Below, one piece after another: positions 5,762 through 13,036 of a stretch of 49,005 nucleotides of DNA. Every line of letters begins with the position of its first letter. Positions within the stretch are counted from its first letter, which is position 1. Below the pieces are notes generated by a model. It did not search any database. It had not been told where the DNA came from and saw only the letters and a list, made by a program, of their open reading frames with translations. Where the stretch lies: NCBI GenBank assembly GCA_930990515.1, contig CAKNPS010000003.1, positions 1-49,005 on the forward strand. The letters are read 5' to 3'. A program made the position numbers and the translations under genes. The DNA is from an uncultured Clostridia bacterium (GTDB lineage Bacteria > Bacillota > Clostridia > Christensenellales > UBA1242).

Positions 5762-7972
5762 ATGAGAAAGGTTAAGGAATTTTTTAGAAAGGTAGATTAC
5801 AGACACTATATTTGTATTTTAATAACTATTGGTTTTGTTTGTTGTTCAATTTTTGTTTTTCCTAATGCGTGGACTAGATTGGTTGAAAGTCTTGTTGATA
5901 TTTGGAATAGTATTTTATACTATTTTTGTCGTTTAATTGGAATAGACACAACAGTGATTCCAACAGTTAATAATTATAGTTCTATTCAGTTTGAGCCTAT
6001 TTTGAACATGCCACAAACTTGGGAAGAGTTTAGTGTTGGTTGGTCTAGTTATTGGACAACTTTTGCTTCACTAGATAATTTTTTAAACTATCTTTCCTTT
6101 ATTGGAAATTTAGTTTTAAACATTTTTAAATATACTCTTTTAATAGTTTTACCTTTAATTTTAATTTTATTTGTTTCTTTTAAGATGTATTTCAAAAAGC
6201 AAAATAATAAGTATAACAAAGATAGCAAATGCTTAACCTTTGTAAAATGGTTATCTGGAAAAACTTATGTTCCTATTAAAAATTGGTTAATCGATTTTTG
6301 GTATTTTGTTAAAGATAGTTGGTATGTTAAAATATGGTTTTTGATTTGGTCATACAATTTTAATATCATAACGATTTGTATTGAGTTTATTGCCTTTTGC
6401 TTTTATTTTGTTATTTCTTTTGATTTTGTCAGCATTTATAGACAAGTCTATAAGTTATGTTGTGATTTAAGTGTTATGTTTACTTTTGTGCCTTTTATAT
6501 TTTGGTTATTTATTGCTTATTGTGTATTTAACAGAATACGCAAGAAAATTGCCTATGCCCGCCTTAATCATTATGAACGAATGAATTGTGGTTTTATTAA
6601 TGAACGCCCTATTGTTTTTATGGTATGTGGCACAATGGGTAAAAAGAAAACAACTGCTATAACCGATATGGCACTTTCGCAAGAAAATATGCTTAAAGAT
6701 AAGGCGTTTCAAAAGATACTTGAAAATGATTTGAAATTTCCGTTTTTTCCGTGGGTAAATTTAGAAAACGCTTTGAAACTTGCAATGAATAAACATATTG
6801 TTTATAATTTGGCAACTATAAGGCATTATATTGACCATTTAAAATATATGTTTGAATTTAAAACAAAAGATAGAGCAGTTATAAAATCTATACAAAGACA
6901 TTTAAGAAAGCGTTATGCTTATTATTTTAAAGACTTTATTTTTGAATATGATTTTGTTCGATATGGTGTTTGGTATGACGACAAATTGAAAATGACTAAT
7001 GTTTGGAGCGTGCTTGAAACTTATTCTCAGTTATATTTTATATACATAATACAAAGCAGTTTGATTATTTCTAATTATGCAATAAGGACTGATAGTTTAA
7101 TTGACGATATAGGCAACTTTCCTTTGTGGAATAATGACTTTTTTCAAAAAGATAGCAGGCTTATTGACTGCTTTTCTAGACACTCGCATATACTCGATTT
7201 TGATAGTTTAAGACTTGGCAAAAAGATAGTTGAAAACAATGCTTTAAAAGATAGTTTTGAGTTTGGTGTTATAAATATAACAGAGATAGGAAAAGAGCGT
7301 AAAAACAATTTGGAATTAAAAGATACTCGAAAAAATAATGAAGAAACTAATCAAAAGAATGACGGTTTTAACGATTGGTTAAAAATGGTTAGACACTCCG
7401 CTACTGTTGATAATTTTCCTTTTGTGAAAGTGATAACTGACGAACAACGCCCTGAAAGTTGGGGAGCAGATGCAAGAGATTTATTAGAGATTGTGCATAT
7501 AAAGGAAACTAGCGAAATTAAACTCGCATTGCCTTTCTTTTCTTTGACTGAATTTTTGTATTTGACGATTTTTAATAAGTTTGAAGAACTTTATCATAAA
7601 TACCGTTATAATCGTGCTGATAACACTTTATTTATGTATTTAATTAAAAAACTTGCAATTATGTTTCATAACCTTTACACCCGAACTTATAATACTTTTG
7701 GTTATTGTAAACTTAAAGTGCAAGTAGAAAATGGAACGCAAGACGGAATTTTAAATGATAAAAAATATTATCTTATGAGTAAAAAGATTTATAGTAAGCG
7801 CTTTTCTACGGACTGTTTTAGTGATTTCTTTGATAAAAAGGCATTACATTCTAAATATGGCATAAACGATTTAAAAGAATATGGAACTGAAAAAGCAACT
7901 TTTGACGAATTAAAAGAACAGCATAGTTATTTTATTACTGATTTGACTGATAAACAAAATGAAGATAAATAG
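5762..7972 (+). CDS. Zot/pI-like phage assembly ATPase with N-terminal membrane domain
   Basis: 736 aa. Residues 1-262 contain several hydrophobic segments (about 15-35, 108-142, 192-225, 238-260). A P-loop-like GTMGKKKTT follows at 290-298. A candidate Walker B is SLIDDIGNFPLW. Later comes VITDEQRPESWGADARDLLEI, which resembles the conserved 'QRP...R' region of Zot/FtsK-like ATPases. Family members use ATP to extrude phage ssDNA through the membrane while it is coated. Two oddities: membrane segments precede the ATPase core, whereas classical pI/Zot has them after it, and the P-loop has Lys where GxxxxGK[ST] expects its second Gly. It starts 1 nt after a tiny membrane-peptide gene and has no separate strong ribosome site. 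Alternative: a conjugation-type coupling ATPase. Confidence 0.7.
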   Translation: MRKVKEFFRKVDYRHYICILITIGFVCCSIFVFPNAWTRLVESLVDIWNSILYYFCRLIGIDTTVIPTVNNYSSIQFEPILNMPQTWEEFSVGWSSYWTTFASLDNFLNYLSFIGNLVLNIFKYTLLIVLPLILILFVSFKMYFKKQNNKYNKDSKCLTFVKWLSGKTYVPIKNWLIDFWYFVKDSWYVKIWFLIWSYNFNIITICIEFIAFCFYFVISFDFVSIYRQVYKLCCDLSVMFTFVPFIFWLFIAYCVFNRIRKKIAYARLNHYERMNCGFINERPIVFMVCGTMGKKKTTAITDMALSQENMLKDKAFQKILENDLKFPFFPWVNLENALKLAMNKHIVYNLATIRHYIDHLKYMFEFKTKDRAVIKSIQRHLRKRYAYYFKDFIFEYDFVRYGVWYDDKLKMTNVWSVLETYSQLYFIYIIQSSLIISNYAIRTDSLIDDIGNFPLWNNDFFQKDSRLIDCFSRHSHILDFDSLRLGKKIVENNALKDSFEFGVINITEIGKERKNNLELKDTRKNNEETNQKNDGFNDWLKMVRHSATVDNFPFVKVITDEQRPESWGADARDLLEIVHIKETSEIKLALPFFSLTEFLYLTIFNKFEELYHKYRYNRADNTLFMYLIKKLAIMFHNLYTRTYNTFGYCKLKVQVENGTQDGILNDKKYYLMSKKIYSKRFSTDCFSDFFDKKALHSKYGINDLKEYGTEKATFDELKEQHSYFITDLTDKQNEDK

Positions 7973-8166
7973 CAAAAAGTTGTGACAAAATTTGGCAAGG
8001 ATAAAGCGGACGGATAACACAGCCTTACTTCGTAGGTTTGGTGCTTATGGTCAGCCCTTGCAAATTTTAGAACAACGATAGCCTGTAAATTGCTCTGCCA
8101 AAGAGATTATCTTTGGCGGGGTTGGTTGTAAAAAGGCTTGCAACGACAATCTAAAAGGGGTTTTAT
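7973..8166 (+). other. Structured intergenic region upstream of rep (candidate origin or leader RNA)
   Basis: About 190 nt, visibly more GC-rich than its surroundings. A long-range pair, AAAATTTGgCAAGG (7987-8000) with CCTTGCAAATTTT (8056-8068), encloses a CCTTAC/GTAGG mini-hairpin. Downstream is a perfect 8-bp stem, GCCAAAGA (8097-8104) with TCTTTGGC (8110-8117), then a GTTG/CAAC pair (8125-8144). Placement before rep fits a double-strand origin or a regulatory leader. The rep ribosome site AAAAGGGG closes the region. Confidence 0.45.
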
Positions 8167-9159
8167 ATGAGTATAGTTGAAAACGAATTAACTGCAATAG
8201 ATACATTACTACCTTTTGACGATTTATATCCTTATTTCAAGCAAAATAATCAGTTTTATAATGGCAATCTTATTGCAGATAAAGAGCAATTTGTTAAGGT
8301 TTATAACGACGGTGGTCATTATGTTGCTATGCCTTTATTTCAAAAGAATGAAAATGTTTCTTATCATAAAAAGGACAAGGCAGAATTAGACAACTTTTTT
8401 GAAAATGCCTTTTTGGTTGGTTTAAAAAACAACTTGAAAGGTAAAGCGTTGTCTGATTTTTTAATTGACGCTATAATAGATAAATATTCGCTTGATTTAG
8501 AATATGTTGCTGAATATGTTGCTGTCAATTTTAAGCGAAAATTACATAATCTTCATAAGCGTTTTAAACTTTTTAAGCGTAAGGCAAATTTAAATAAGTG
8601 GAATATATTTGTTACAATTACTTATGACGATAAAAAACATACTGCTGAAACTTTTAGGCAAAAGTTGAGAAAAACTCTTGCTAATTTTCATACACGCCGT
8701 GGTTGGAAATATATGGGCGTTTTTGAGTATGCACCAGAAACAAAACGACTTCATTTTCACGCTTTAATGTATATTCCAGAAAATGAAATGGTTGGAACTA
8801 TTGAAAAAATATCTGATTATTCGACTGCACAACATAAAATGCAGACAACTTATCAAAATACTTTCTTTTTAGAAAAATTCGGCAGAAATGATTTTGAAAG
8901 TATAACTGACGCTGATATTAAGAGTGGTAGAGCGTTAGATTATATTATTAAATATATAGCAAAATCTGACGAAAAAATTTTATATTCTCGTGGTATTCCT
9001 AGTGAAATTTTAATGAAAATTGATTACAAAGATGTTGCATGCCTTATGTTTGATTTTGTTCAAAAATTTATTCTTTTTGATAATGTTGTTGATTATGAGA
9101 GAGATGTTTTAAAAATTCCACTGCGGAAAAAAAATATTACAACAGATGTCTATGTTTAG
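8167..9159 (+). CDS. HUH rolling-circle replication initiator
   Basis: 330 aa. The three motifs of HUH nicking enzymes are in order: motif 1 FVTITYDD (148-155), metal-binding motif 2 LHFHALMY (H196 and H198), and catalytic-Tyr motif 3 YIIKYIAK (Y259, K262, Y263). Such proteins nick the plus strand at the origin, attach to the 5' end through Tyr and start rolling-circle replication. The N-terminal 140 residues, with DGGHYV, and the C-terminal tail are not recognised. The start is supported by AAAAGGGG 7 nt upstream, and a terminator follows at 9198. It belongs with the assembly ATPase in the second provirus block. Confidence 0.85.
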   Translation: MSIVENELTAIDTLLPFDDLYPYFKQNNQFYNGNLIADKEQFVKVYNDGGHYVAMPLFQKNENVSYHKKDKAELDNFFENAFLVGLKNNLKGKALSDFLIDAIIDKYSLDLEYVAEYVAVNFKRKLHNLHKRFKLFKRKANLNKWNIFVTITYDDKKHTAETFRQKLRKTLANFHTRRGWKYMGVFEYAPETKRLHFHALMYIPENEMVGTIEKISDYSTAQHKMQTTYQNTFFLEKFGRNDFESITDADIKSGRALDYIIKYIAKSDEKILYSRGIPSEILMKIDYKDVACLMFDFVQKFILFDNVVDYERDVLKIPLRKKNITTDVYV

Positions 9160-9197
9160 TATTTGTTGAAAATTTTTATATTTTTTTTTAATTTTTA

Positions 9198-9221
9198 CAC
9201 TTACTATGTAAGTGCTTTTTT
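9198..9221 (+). terminator. Rho-independent terminator after rep
   Basis: CACTTAC (9198-9204) pairs with GTAAGTG (9208-9214) around a TAT loop, followed by C and six T. It ends the second provirus operon. Confidence 0.75.
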
Positions 9222-9268
9222 GCGTTTTAGTTATAGTAAAAGTTTTATGAATTAAAATAAAAAATATA

Positions 9269-9329
9269 AAAAATGGGGTTTAAGGGGCAATTCACAAGCG
9301 GTTTAGCGTGAATGCCCCTTCCCCTTTTT
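9269..9329. other. Long GC-rich stem-loop between rep and transposase
   Basis: GGGGCAATTCAC (9284-9295) pairs with GTGAATGCCCC (9308-9318) with one bulge. The helix extends outward through GGGG (9275-9278)/CCCC (9321-9324) and an A-run/T-run. Strong in an AT-rich setting. It may act as a terminator, or as a packaging or replication hairpin in the ssDNA genome. Confidence 0.5.
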
Positions 9330-9355
9330 ATCATTTTTGTTCAATTCTTGCTTGC

Positions 9356-9418
9356 TAGACGCCCCTTGTCGTTGCCGTGCAACGCACGGCACTCGTTAAA
9401 AAGACAAGGGGGCGTCTA
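9356..9418. other. Nested stem-loop (candidate packaging/origin signal)
   Basis: The outer arms TAGACGCCCCTTGTC (9356-9370) and GACAAGGGGGCGTCTA (9403-9418) pair with one bulged G. Inside is a second perfect 7-bp stem, GCCGTGC (9374-9380) and GCACGGC (9384-9390), with an AAC loop. There is no T-tract, so it is not an ordinary terminator. Filamentous phages carry stable intergenic hairpins as the packaging signal and origins, which fits this position. Confidence 0.5.
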
Positions 9419-9443
9419 ATTCTCTCTATAATAAATTTTGCTC

Positions 9444-9472
9444 TTGAAATAAGGCAAAATGTATTGTAAAAT
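9444..9472 (+). promoter_or_regulatory. Promoter of the IS30-family transposase
   Basis: The -35 is TTGAAA (9444-9449), spacer 17 nt, and the -10 TAAAAT (9467-9472). The ribosome site GGAGAG (9479-9484) precedes ATG 9491. The transposase thus has its own transcription unit separate from rep. Confidence 0.65.
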
Positions 9473-9490
9473 ACTTATGGAGAGTTAATT

Positions 9491-10540
9491 ATGAAAAAGA
9501 AAGGCACAAAAAATTTAACTTATACACAGCGTTTAAAAATCGAAACGCTTTTTAATGCTAAGCATAGCAATAAAGAAATTGCAAATATGGTTGGCGTGAG
9601 TTTACGCACGATACAAAGAGAATTAAAGCGTGGCGAATATGAGCATTTAACAAAGCAGTCTAGTTTTTGGTATGGCGATAAGTATAAAAAAGTAAAACGC
9701 TATTCTGCTGATAAGGCACAACAGCGTTATAATAATCTATGTACTGCAAAAGGTCGCCCTTTGAAAGTGGGTAATGATTTTGAATTTGTTAATTATATAA
9801 ATAACCGTGTTAAAAACGAAAAGATAACAGCACACGCTGTGTGGGGGCAAATTCAATATAAGAAAATGCAGTTTAAAACACACATAAGCAAACAGACGCT
9901 TTATAATTATATAGAGTTGGGTATTATTGAAAATAAACAAATAGGAAAAGTTAAAAAACAAAAACATAAACAGCAAAAAGCAATAAAGCGTGTTGCTCGT
10001 GGAGTTTCTATTGAGTTGCGTCCTTTTGAAATTAAAGAGCGTTTAACTTTTGGACACTGGGAAATGGACTGTCTTTGTGGTAGTTCTCGTGATACATTTT
10101 TAGTTATGACAGAACGTTATACAAGGCGTGAAATTATTTTTAGAATGGAAAATCAAAAGTCGGAAAGTGTGATAAAATGTCTTGATAATTTAGAAAGACG
10201 ATATGGAAAAGAAAAATTTAAACAAGTGTTTAAATCAATAACGGTTGATAATGGAGCGGAGTTTTTAGATTTTCAGTCTTTGGAAAGGTCTGTGTTTGAC
10301 GAAAATTCAAAACGCACTTCTGTTTATTACTGCCACCCTTATTGTTCTTGTGAGCGTGGAACGAATGAACGCATAAATCGTGAAATACGCAGACTTGTTC
10401 CAAAGGGAACAAATTTGTCTGTATATACAAATAGTGATGTTGAGAAAATTCAAAATTGGTTAAATAATTACCCTAGAAAAGTTTTGAATTTTGCAACATC
10501 GCAAGAGTTATTTGATAAGTGTATGAAAATGATTACATAG
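9491..10540 (+). CDS. IS30-family DDE transposase, probable phage integrase
   Basis: 349 aa. An N-terminal helix-turn-helix typical of IS30 (TYTQRLKIETLFNAKHSNKE, then IANMVGVSLRTIQRELKRG) is followed by a DDE catalytic core: D193 in GHWEMDC, D253 in ITVDNGAEF, and E293 in RGTNERINRE, with the family signature 'RGTNE...PKG'. All three acidic residues are present and the frame is open. The D253-E293 spacing is about six residues longer than the usual IS30 DD(33)E. I find no IS30-like terminal inverted repeats close around the gene, and it lies inside the direct-repeat-bounded element. It is better read as the provirus's own integration enzyme than as a resident IS; transposase-type integrases are known in some inoviruses. 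Confidence 0.88.
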   Translation: MKKKGTKNLTYTQRLKIETLFNAKHSNKEIANMVGVSLRTIQRELKRGEYEHLTKQSSFWYGDKYKKVKRYSADKAQQRYNNLCTAKGRPLKVGNDFEFVNYINNRVKNEKITAHAVWGQIQYKKMQFKTHISKQTLYNYIELGIIENKQIGKVKKQKHKQQKAIKRVARGVSIELRPFEIKERLTFGHWEMDCLCGSSRDTFLVMTERYTRREIIFRMENQKSESVIKCLDNLERRYGKEKFKQVFKSITVDNGAEFLDFQSLERSVFDENSKRTSVYYCHPYCSCERGTNERINREIRRLVPKGTNLSVYTNSDVEKIQNWLNNYPRKVLNFATSQELFDKCMKMIT

Positions 10541-10614
10541 CAAAAATTTAAATATTTCTTTCAAAAGTGCTGGAAACAACACTTACTTTATCTTTGTCAA
10601 AATTTGTCGGTTTT

Positions 10615-10648
10615 GCCTTTTTAACCTATTGCAATAGGTTAAAAAGGC
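10615..10648. repeat. Perfect 34-bp palindrome
   Basis: A 34-bp sequence with two-fold symmetry around TTGCAA runs from GCCTTTTTAACC on the left to GGTTAAAAAGGC on the right, with no spacer. An outer GAAACAAC/GTTGTTTC pair (about 10572-10579 and 10649-10656) could extend a cruciform. It lies between the transposase and the right repeat. Possible roles are a bidirectional terminator, transposase binding or an ssDNA hairpin. Confidence 0.7.
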
Positions 10649-10677
10649 GTTGTTTCTCTTAAATTCTACACTAAATT

Positions 10678-10732
10678 TTAAAAAAATTTATATTTTTTAT
10701 AAAAAGTGCTTAAATTTATTTGACTTTTCAAA
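10678..10732. repeat. Right direct repeat of provirus (attR-like)
   Basis: Identical over 55 bp to positions 1-55. It marks the junction between element DNA and the comF-rlmB chromosome side, 69 bp from the end of comF. Confidence 0.8.
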
Positions 10733-10740
10733 ATATTTAT

Positions 10741-10816
10741 AATTGTTTAGATTTGTTCATACTTTTTAATAAATTCGTTTTTTATTATAAGTTACTATAT
10801 TTCAATCTAAACAATT
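10741..10816. repeat. 13-bp inverted repeat spanning the comF 3' end
   Basis: AATTGTTTAGATT (10741-10753) is the exact reverse complement of AATCTAAACAATT (10804-10816), with 50 bp between. The right arm overlaps the last codons of comF; the left arm is 8 bp from the att repeat. It could be a large-loop mRNA hairpin for comF or a scar near the integration site. Confidence 0.55.
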
Positions 10817-11575
10817 TCTTGCTATGGCTGTGACATAGACGGTGGAGTATTTAGAGAGATATTCGGCACAGGTGTTAATTGTGGCACAAGTTGTTAAAAT
10901 ATCATCAACAAGCAAAACATTTTTGTCTTTAATTAAATCACGATTTACAAGTCGAAAAGCATCTTTCAAATTTTCGCTTCTTTCCTTGAATGTTAAAGAT
11001 TTTTGGTCGTCAGTGTCTTTGATTTTTTCAAGTGTTTTGACAACTTTTATGTTAAGTAATTTTCCAAGTTCTTTAGCAAGTCTTTCCGATTGATTGAACG
11101 AGCGTTCTTTTTCTCTTTTTCGGGTCATAGGAACAAAAGTTATTAAATCAACTTTTAAGTCTTTTATGTAATTTGAAATTATAACAGCAAAGCCTTTTGC
11201 TAAATATCTTTTATTGTCAAATTTATAGGAAAGAATGCTTTGGCGGACTATATCTTGATAAATTAATGGGCAATATGCCTTTTTAAAATATCTTTTCATA
11301 TTTTGGCAAAAGTCGCAAATCTTAGCTTCATTTTTTATCGGCATATCGCAAATAAGACATCGATTACCAGTGTTAAAATTTATGTGTTTTTCGCAATTTT
11401 CGCAATATGGTTTTTCATAAAACGAAGGAATATCTTTTCCACAAAAGATGCATTTGATGTCATCAGGAAAAAGAAATTTATCAAAAAATACTGATATTTT
11501 CTCTAAAATATCAGCAAATTTATGATTTTTCGAAGTTTTTTCTTTATTTTTTAATATTTTTTCAACTTTTTTCAT
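10802..11575 (-). CDS. comF: ComF-family phosphoribosyltransferase-like competence protein
   Basis: 257 aa. An N-terminal zinc-binding region with four CxxC-type pairs (CIFC, CENC, CLIC, CDFC, about residues 40-95) is followed by a PRTase-fold domain with the PRPP-binding loop KNVLLVDDILTTCATINTC (about 220-238). ComF proteins assist uptake and handling of transforming ssDNA; the PRTase activity is not established. It follows rlmB with a 1-nt gap and without a clear ribosome site, so it is probably coupled to rlmB. A second, truncated comF lies at 34766-35074 next to recD2, the more usual place for this gene. The first ~30 residues are Lys-rich. Confidence 0.9.
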   Translation of the reverse strand: MKKVEKILKNKEKTSKNHKFADILEKISVFFDKFLFPDDIKCIFCGKDIPSFYEKPYCENCEKHINFNTGNRCLICDMPIKNEAKICDFCQNMKRYFKKAYCPLIYQDIVRQSILSYKFDNKRYLAKGFAVIISNYIKDLKVDLITFVPMTRKREKERSFNQSERLAKELGKLLNIKVVKTLEKIKDTDDQKSLTFKERSENLKDAFRLVNRDLIKDKNVLLVDDILTTCATINTCAEYLSKYSTVYVTAIARNCLD

Positions 11576-11576
11576 T

Positions 11577-12305
11577 TTATTTTTTCATTTGTCTTTGGCG
11601 AACAACTTCATAAACAACAATTCCAGCACTTACACTTGCATTAAGTGAGTTCACAGAACCAAAAAGCGGGAGAGTGATGACTCCGTCGCAGTGAGAGATT
11701 ATAGAAGGTTTTGTTCCTTCTCCTTCTGAGCCAATAACAATGCCAATAGGCCCTGTTAAATCAGTTTTGTAGATATCTTGTCCGCCGATTTCAGCGGAAT
11801 ATATCCAAAGACCTGCTTTTTTCAAATCTTCTATGGCATCTTTTAGGTTTGTCACTCTGGCAATTTTCATATTTGATATTGCACCAGCACTTGTTCTAAC
11901 AACGGTTTCATTAACTTGACAGGCGCGAATTTTTGGAATGATAATTCCGTCAACTCCCGCACATTCACAGGAACGAATGATTGCTCCAAGGTTATGTGGG
12001 TCTTCAATACCATCGAGAAGCACAACAAAAGCATCTGTTCCTTTTTCCTTTGAAACATTTAAAATGTCTTCTACGGTTGAATATTCAAAATCAACAGTTT
12101 CGGCAATATAGCCTTGATGATGTTCAGTTTTGGCAAGTTTGTCCATAACCTTTTTAGGCAGAAATTCTGTTTTGATTTTGTATTTTCTTGCTAAATTTAT
12201 GACATCGTCTTTTCGATGTTCATAGTTTTTATCAATAATAAGTTTATTGATTGTGACTCCATTTTTAATACCTTCAATAACTTGATTTTTTCCTTCTAAA
12301 TTCAT
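11577..12305 (-). CDS. rlmB: 23S rRNA (guanosine-2'-O-)-methyltransferase, SpoU/TrmH family
   Basis: 242 aa, the normal length for RlmB. The N-terminal substrate-binding domain (EGKNQVIEGI...) is followed by the SPOUT trefoil-knot domain: motif 1 DGIEDPHNLGAIIRSCE, motif 2 IGIVIGSEGEG, motif 3 LPLFGSVNSLNASVSAGI. It uses S-adenosylmethionine to methylate the ribose of a guanosine in 23S rRNA. The ribosome site AAAAGGAA precedes the ATG. It lies downstream of mrnC on the same strand, as in many Firmicutes, where the cluster usually begins with cysS; here cysS is about 25 kb away. Members that methylate tRNA cannot be fully excluded. Confidence 0.9.
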   Translation of the reverse strand: MNLEGKNQVIEGIKNGVTINKLIIDKNYEHRKDDVINLARKYKIKTEFLPKKVMDKLAKTEHHQGYIAETVDFEYSTVEDILNVSKEKGTDAFVVLLDGIEDPHNLGAIIRSCECAGVDGIIIPKIRACQVNETVVRTSAGAISNMKIARVTNLKDAIEDLKKAGLWIYSAEIGGQDIYKTDLTGPIGIVIGSEGEGTKPSIISHCDGVITLPLFGSVNSLNASVSAGIVVYEVVRQRQMKK

Positions 12306-12449
12306 TTCTTTTCCTTTTTAATAATTTTTAATAAAATATTTTAATTTAATTTATTTTTTATTGTATTTAAAACATTTATTTGCAAGTTTTTATCGATTTT
12401 TTAGCATTTTTTAAATTTTTATTTAAAATTTTATTATTTTTATTTTAAT

Positions 12450-12827
12450 TTATATTTCGCTAACAGAAATTTTTAGTATTTCTTGCAGTCTTTCATATTG
12501 TTTTGACAAATATAAAAATCCAATTAATGCTTCAAATGCTGTTGCTTTTTTATATTCTTCTTCGTCAAAATTTTTAGCCTTGTGTTTTGCTTTGGCATTC
12601 CTTGCCCTGCGAACAATTTCGTTTTCTTCATTTGTTAGGTTTGGGAGTATTTTTTCTAAAACTTCTTTTTGACTTTTGGCATTACAAAATTTTTTTGCAA
12701 GATTGTGATAGTTTGATATTTTTGAATTTGACTCATTTGTCAAAACATATTCACGAACAAAGGCAGTGTGAATAGCATCGCCCATAAAGGCAAGAGCAAG
12801 CGGGGATAAGGTTTCGTAAATTTTCAT
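12450..12827 (-). CDS. mrnC: Mini-ribonuclease III
   Basis: 125 aa from ATG 12827, chosen over an adjacent upstream TTG because AAGGA is 8 nt before the ATG. It is an RNase III catalytic domain without a dsRNA-binding domain. Hallmarks are LAFMGDAIHTAFVREYVL near the N-terminus and ATAFEALIGFLYL near the C-terminus, each with the acidic residues that bind catalytic metal. Mini-III matures the ends of 23S rRNA. It is separated from rlmB by 144 bp of very AT-rich DNA in which I see nothing definite. Confidence 0.9.
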   Translation of the reverse strand: MKIYETLSPLALAFMGDAIHTAFVREYVLTNESNSKISNYHNLAKKFCNAKSQKEVLEKILPNLTNEENEIVRRARNAKAKHKAKNFDEEEYKKATAFEALIGFLYLSKQYERLQEILKISVSEI

Positions 12828-12936
12828 CAATTTATTCCTTCTATTTATCTATTACTTTTAAAAGTTAAATTTAGTAAATATTAAACAAATCAGAGTGCAC
12901 AGTGGGGCAAAAATACACAATATGCTAAAATCAAGG

Positions 12937-13036
12937 AACACACAGTGTGTTAGAATTAGGGAACACGCATGGCGTGCACACAACATGTGTTATTTATTAA
13001 ATAAGTGTGGCAGAATCTAGAGCCTCACACGGTGAG
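12937..13036. repeat. Hairpin repeat array, GTGTG type, downstream of ychF
   Basis: Four short hairpins with loops of about 3 nt follow one another: AACACA-CAG-TGTGTT (12937-12951), CACGC-ATG-GCGTG (12964-12976), ACACA-ACA-TGTGT (12978-12990) and CTCAC-ACG-GTGAG (13024-13036). AGAATTAG/AGAATCTAG linkers lie between. The last touches the ychF stop codon. Related units lie at 23705-23751 and 23842-23904. Confidence 0.6.

Larger units (their letters stand above)
1..10732 (+). mobile_element. Integrated inovirus-like (filamentous phage) provirus
   Basis: All genes between the two 55-bp direct repeats (1-55, 10678-10732) run rightward and form the set expected of a filamentous phage. There is an ssDNA-binding-like protein, signal-peptide/TM virion-type proteins, small TM peptides, a Zot/pI-like assembly ATPase, an HUH rolling-circle initiator and an IS30-family transposase. 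The repeat-to-repeat unit is 10,677 bp, slightly large for an inovirus. No capsid, terminase, portal or secretin gene is present; a secretin is not needed without an outer membrane. The genes appear intact. Alternative: a rolling-circle plasmid or ICE-like element that has taken a Zot-like ATPase, but no relaxase or mating-pair gene is present. Confidence 0.83.

Noticed and set aside
9421-10677. Stand-alone IS30 insertion sequence inside the phage
   Set aside because: I could not find matching terminal inverted repeats on both sides of the transposase gene or a short target duplication. The gene fits the phage's co-directional layout.
12301-12449. Possible small gene between mrnC and rlmB
   Set aside because: The gap is almost pure A/T with no start codon supported by a ribosome site.
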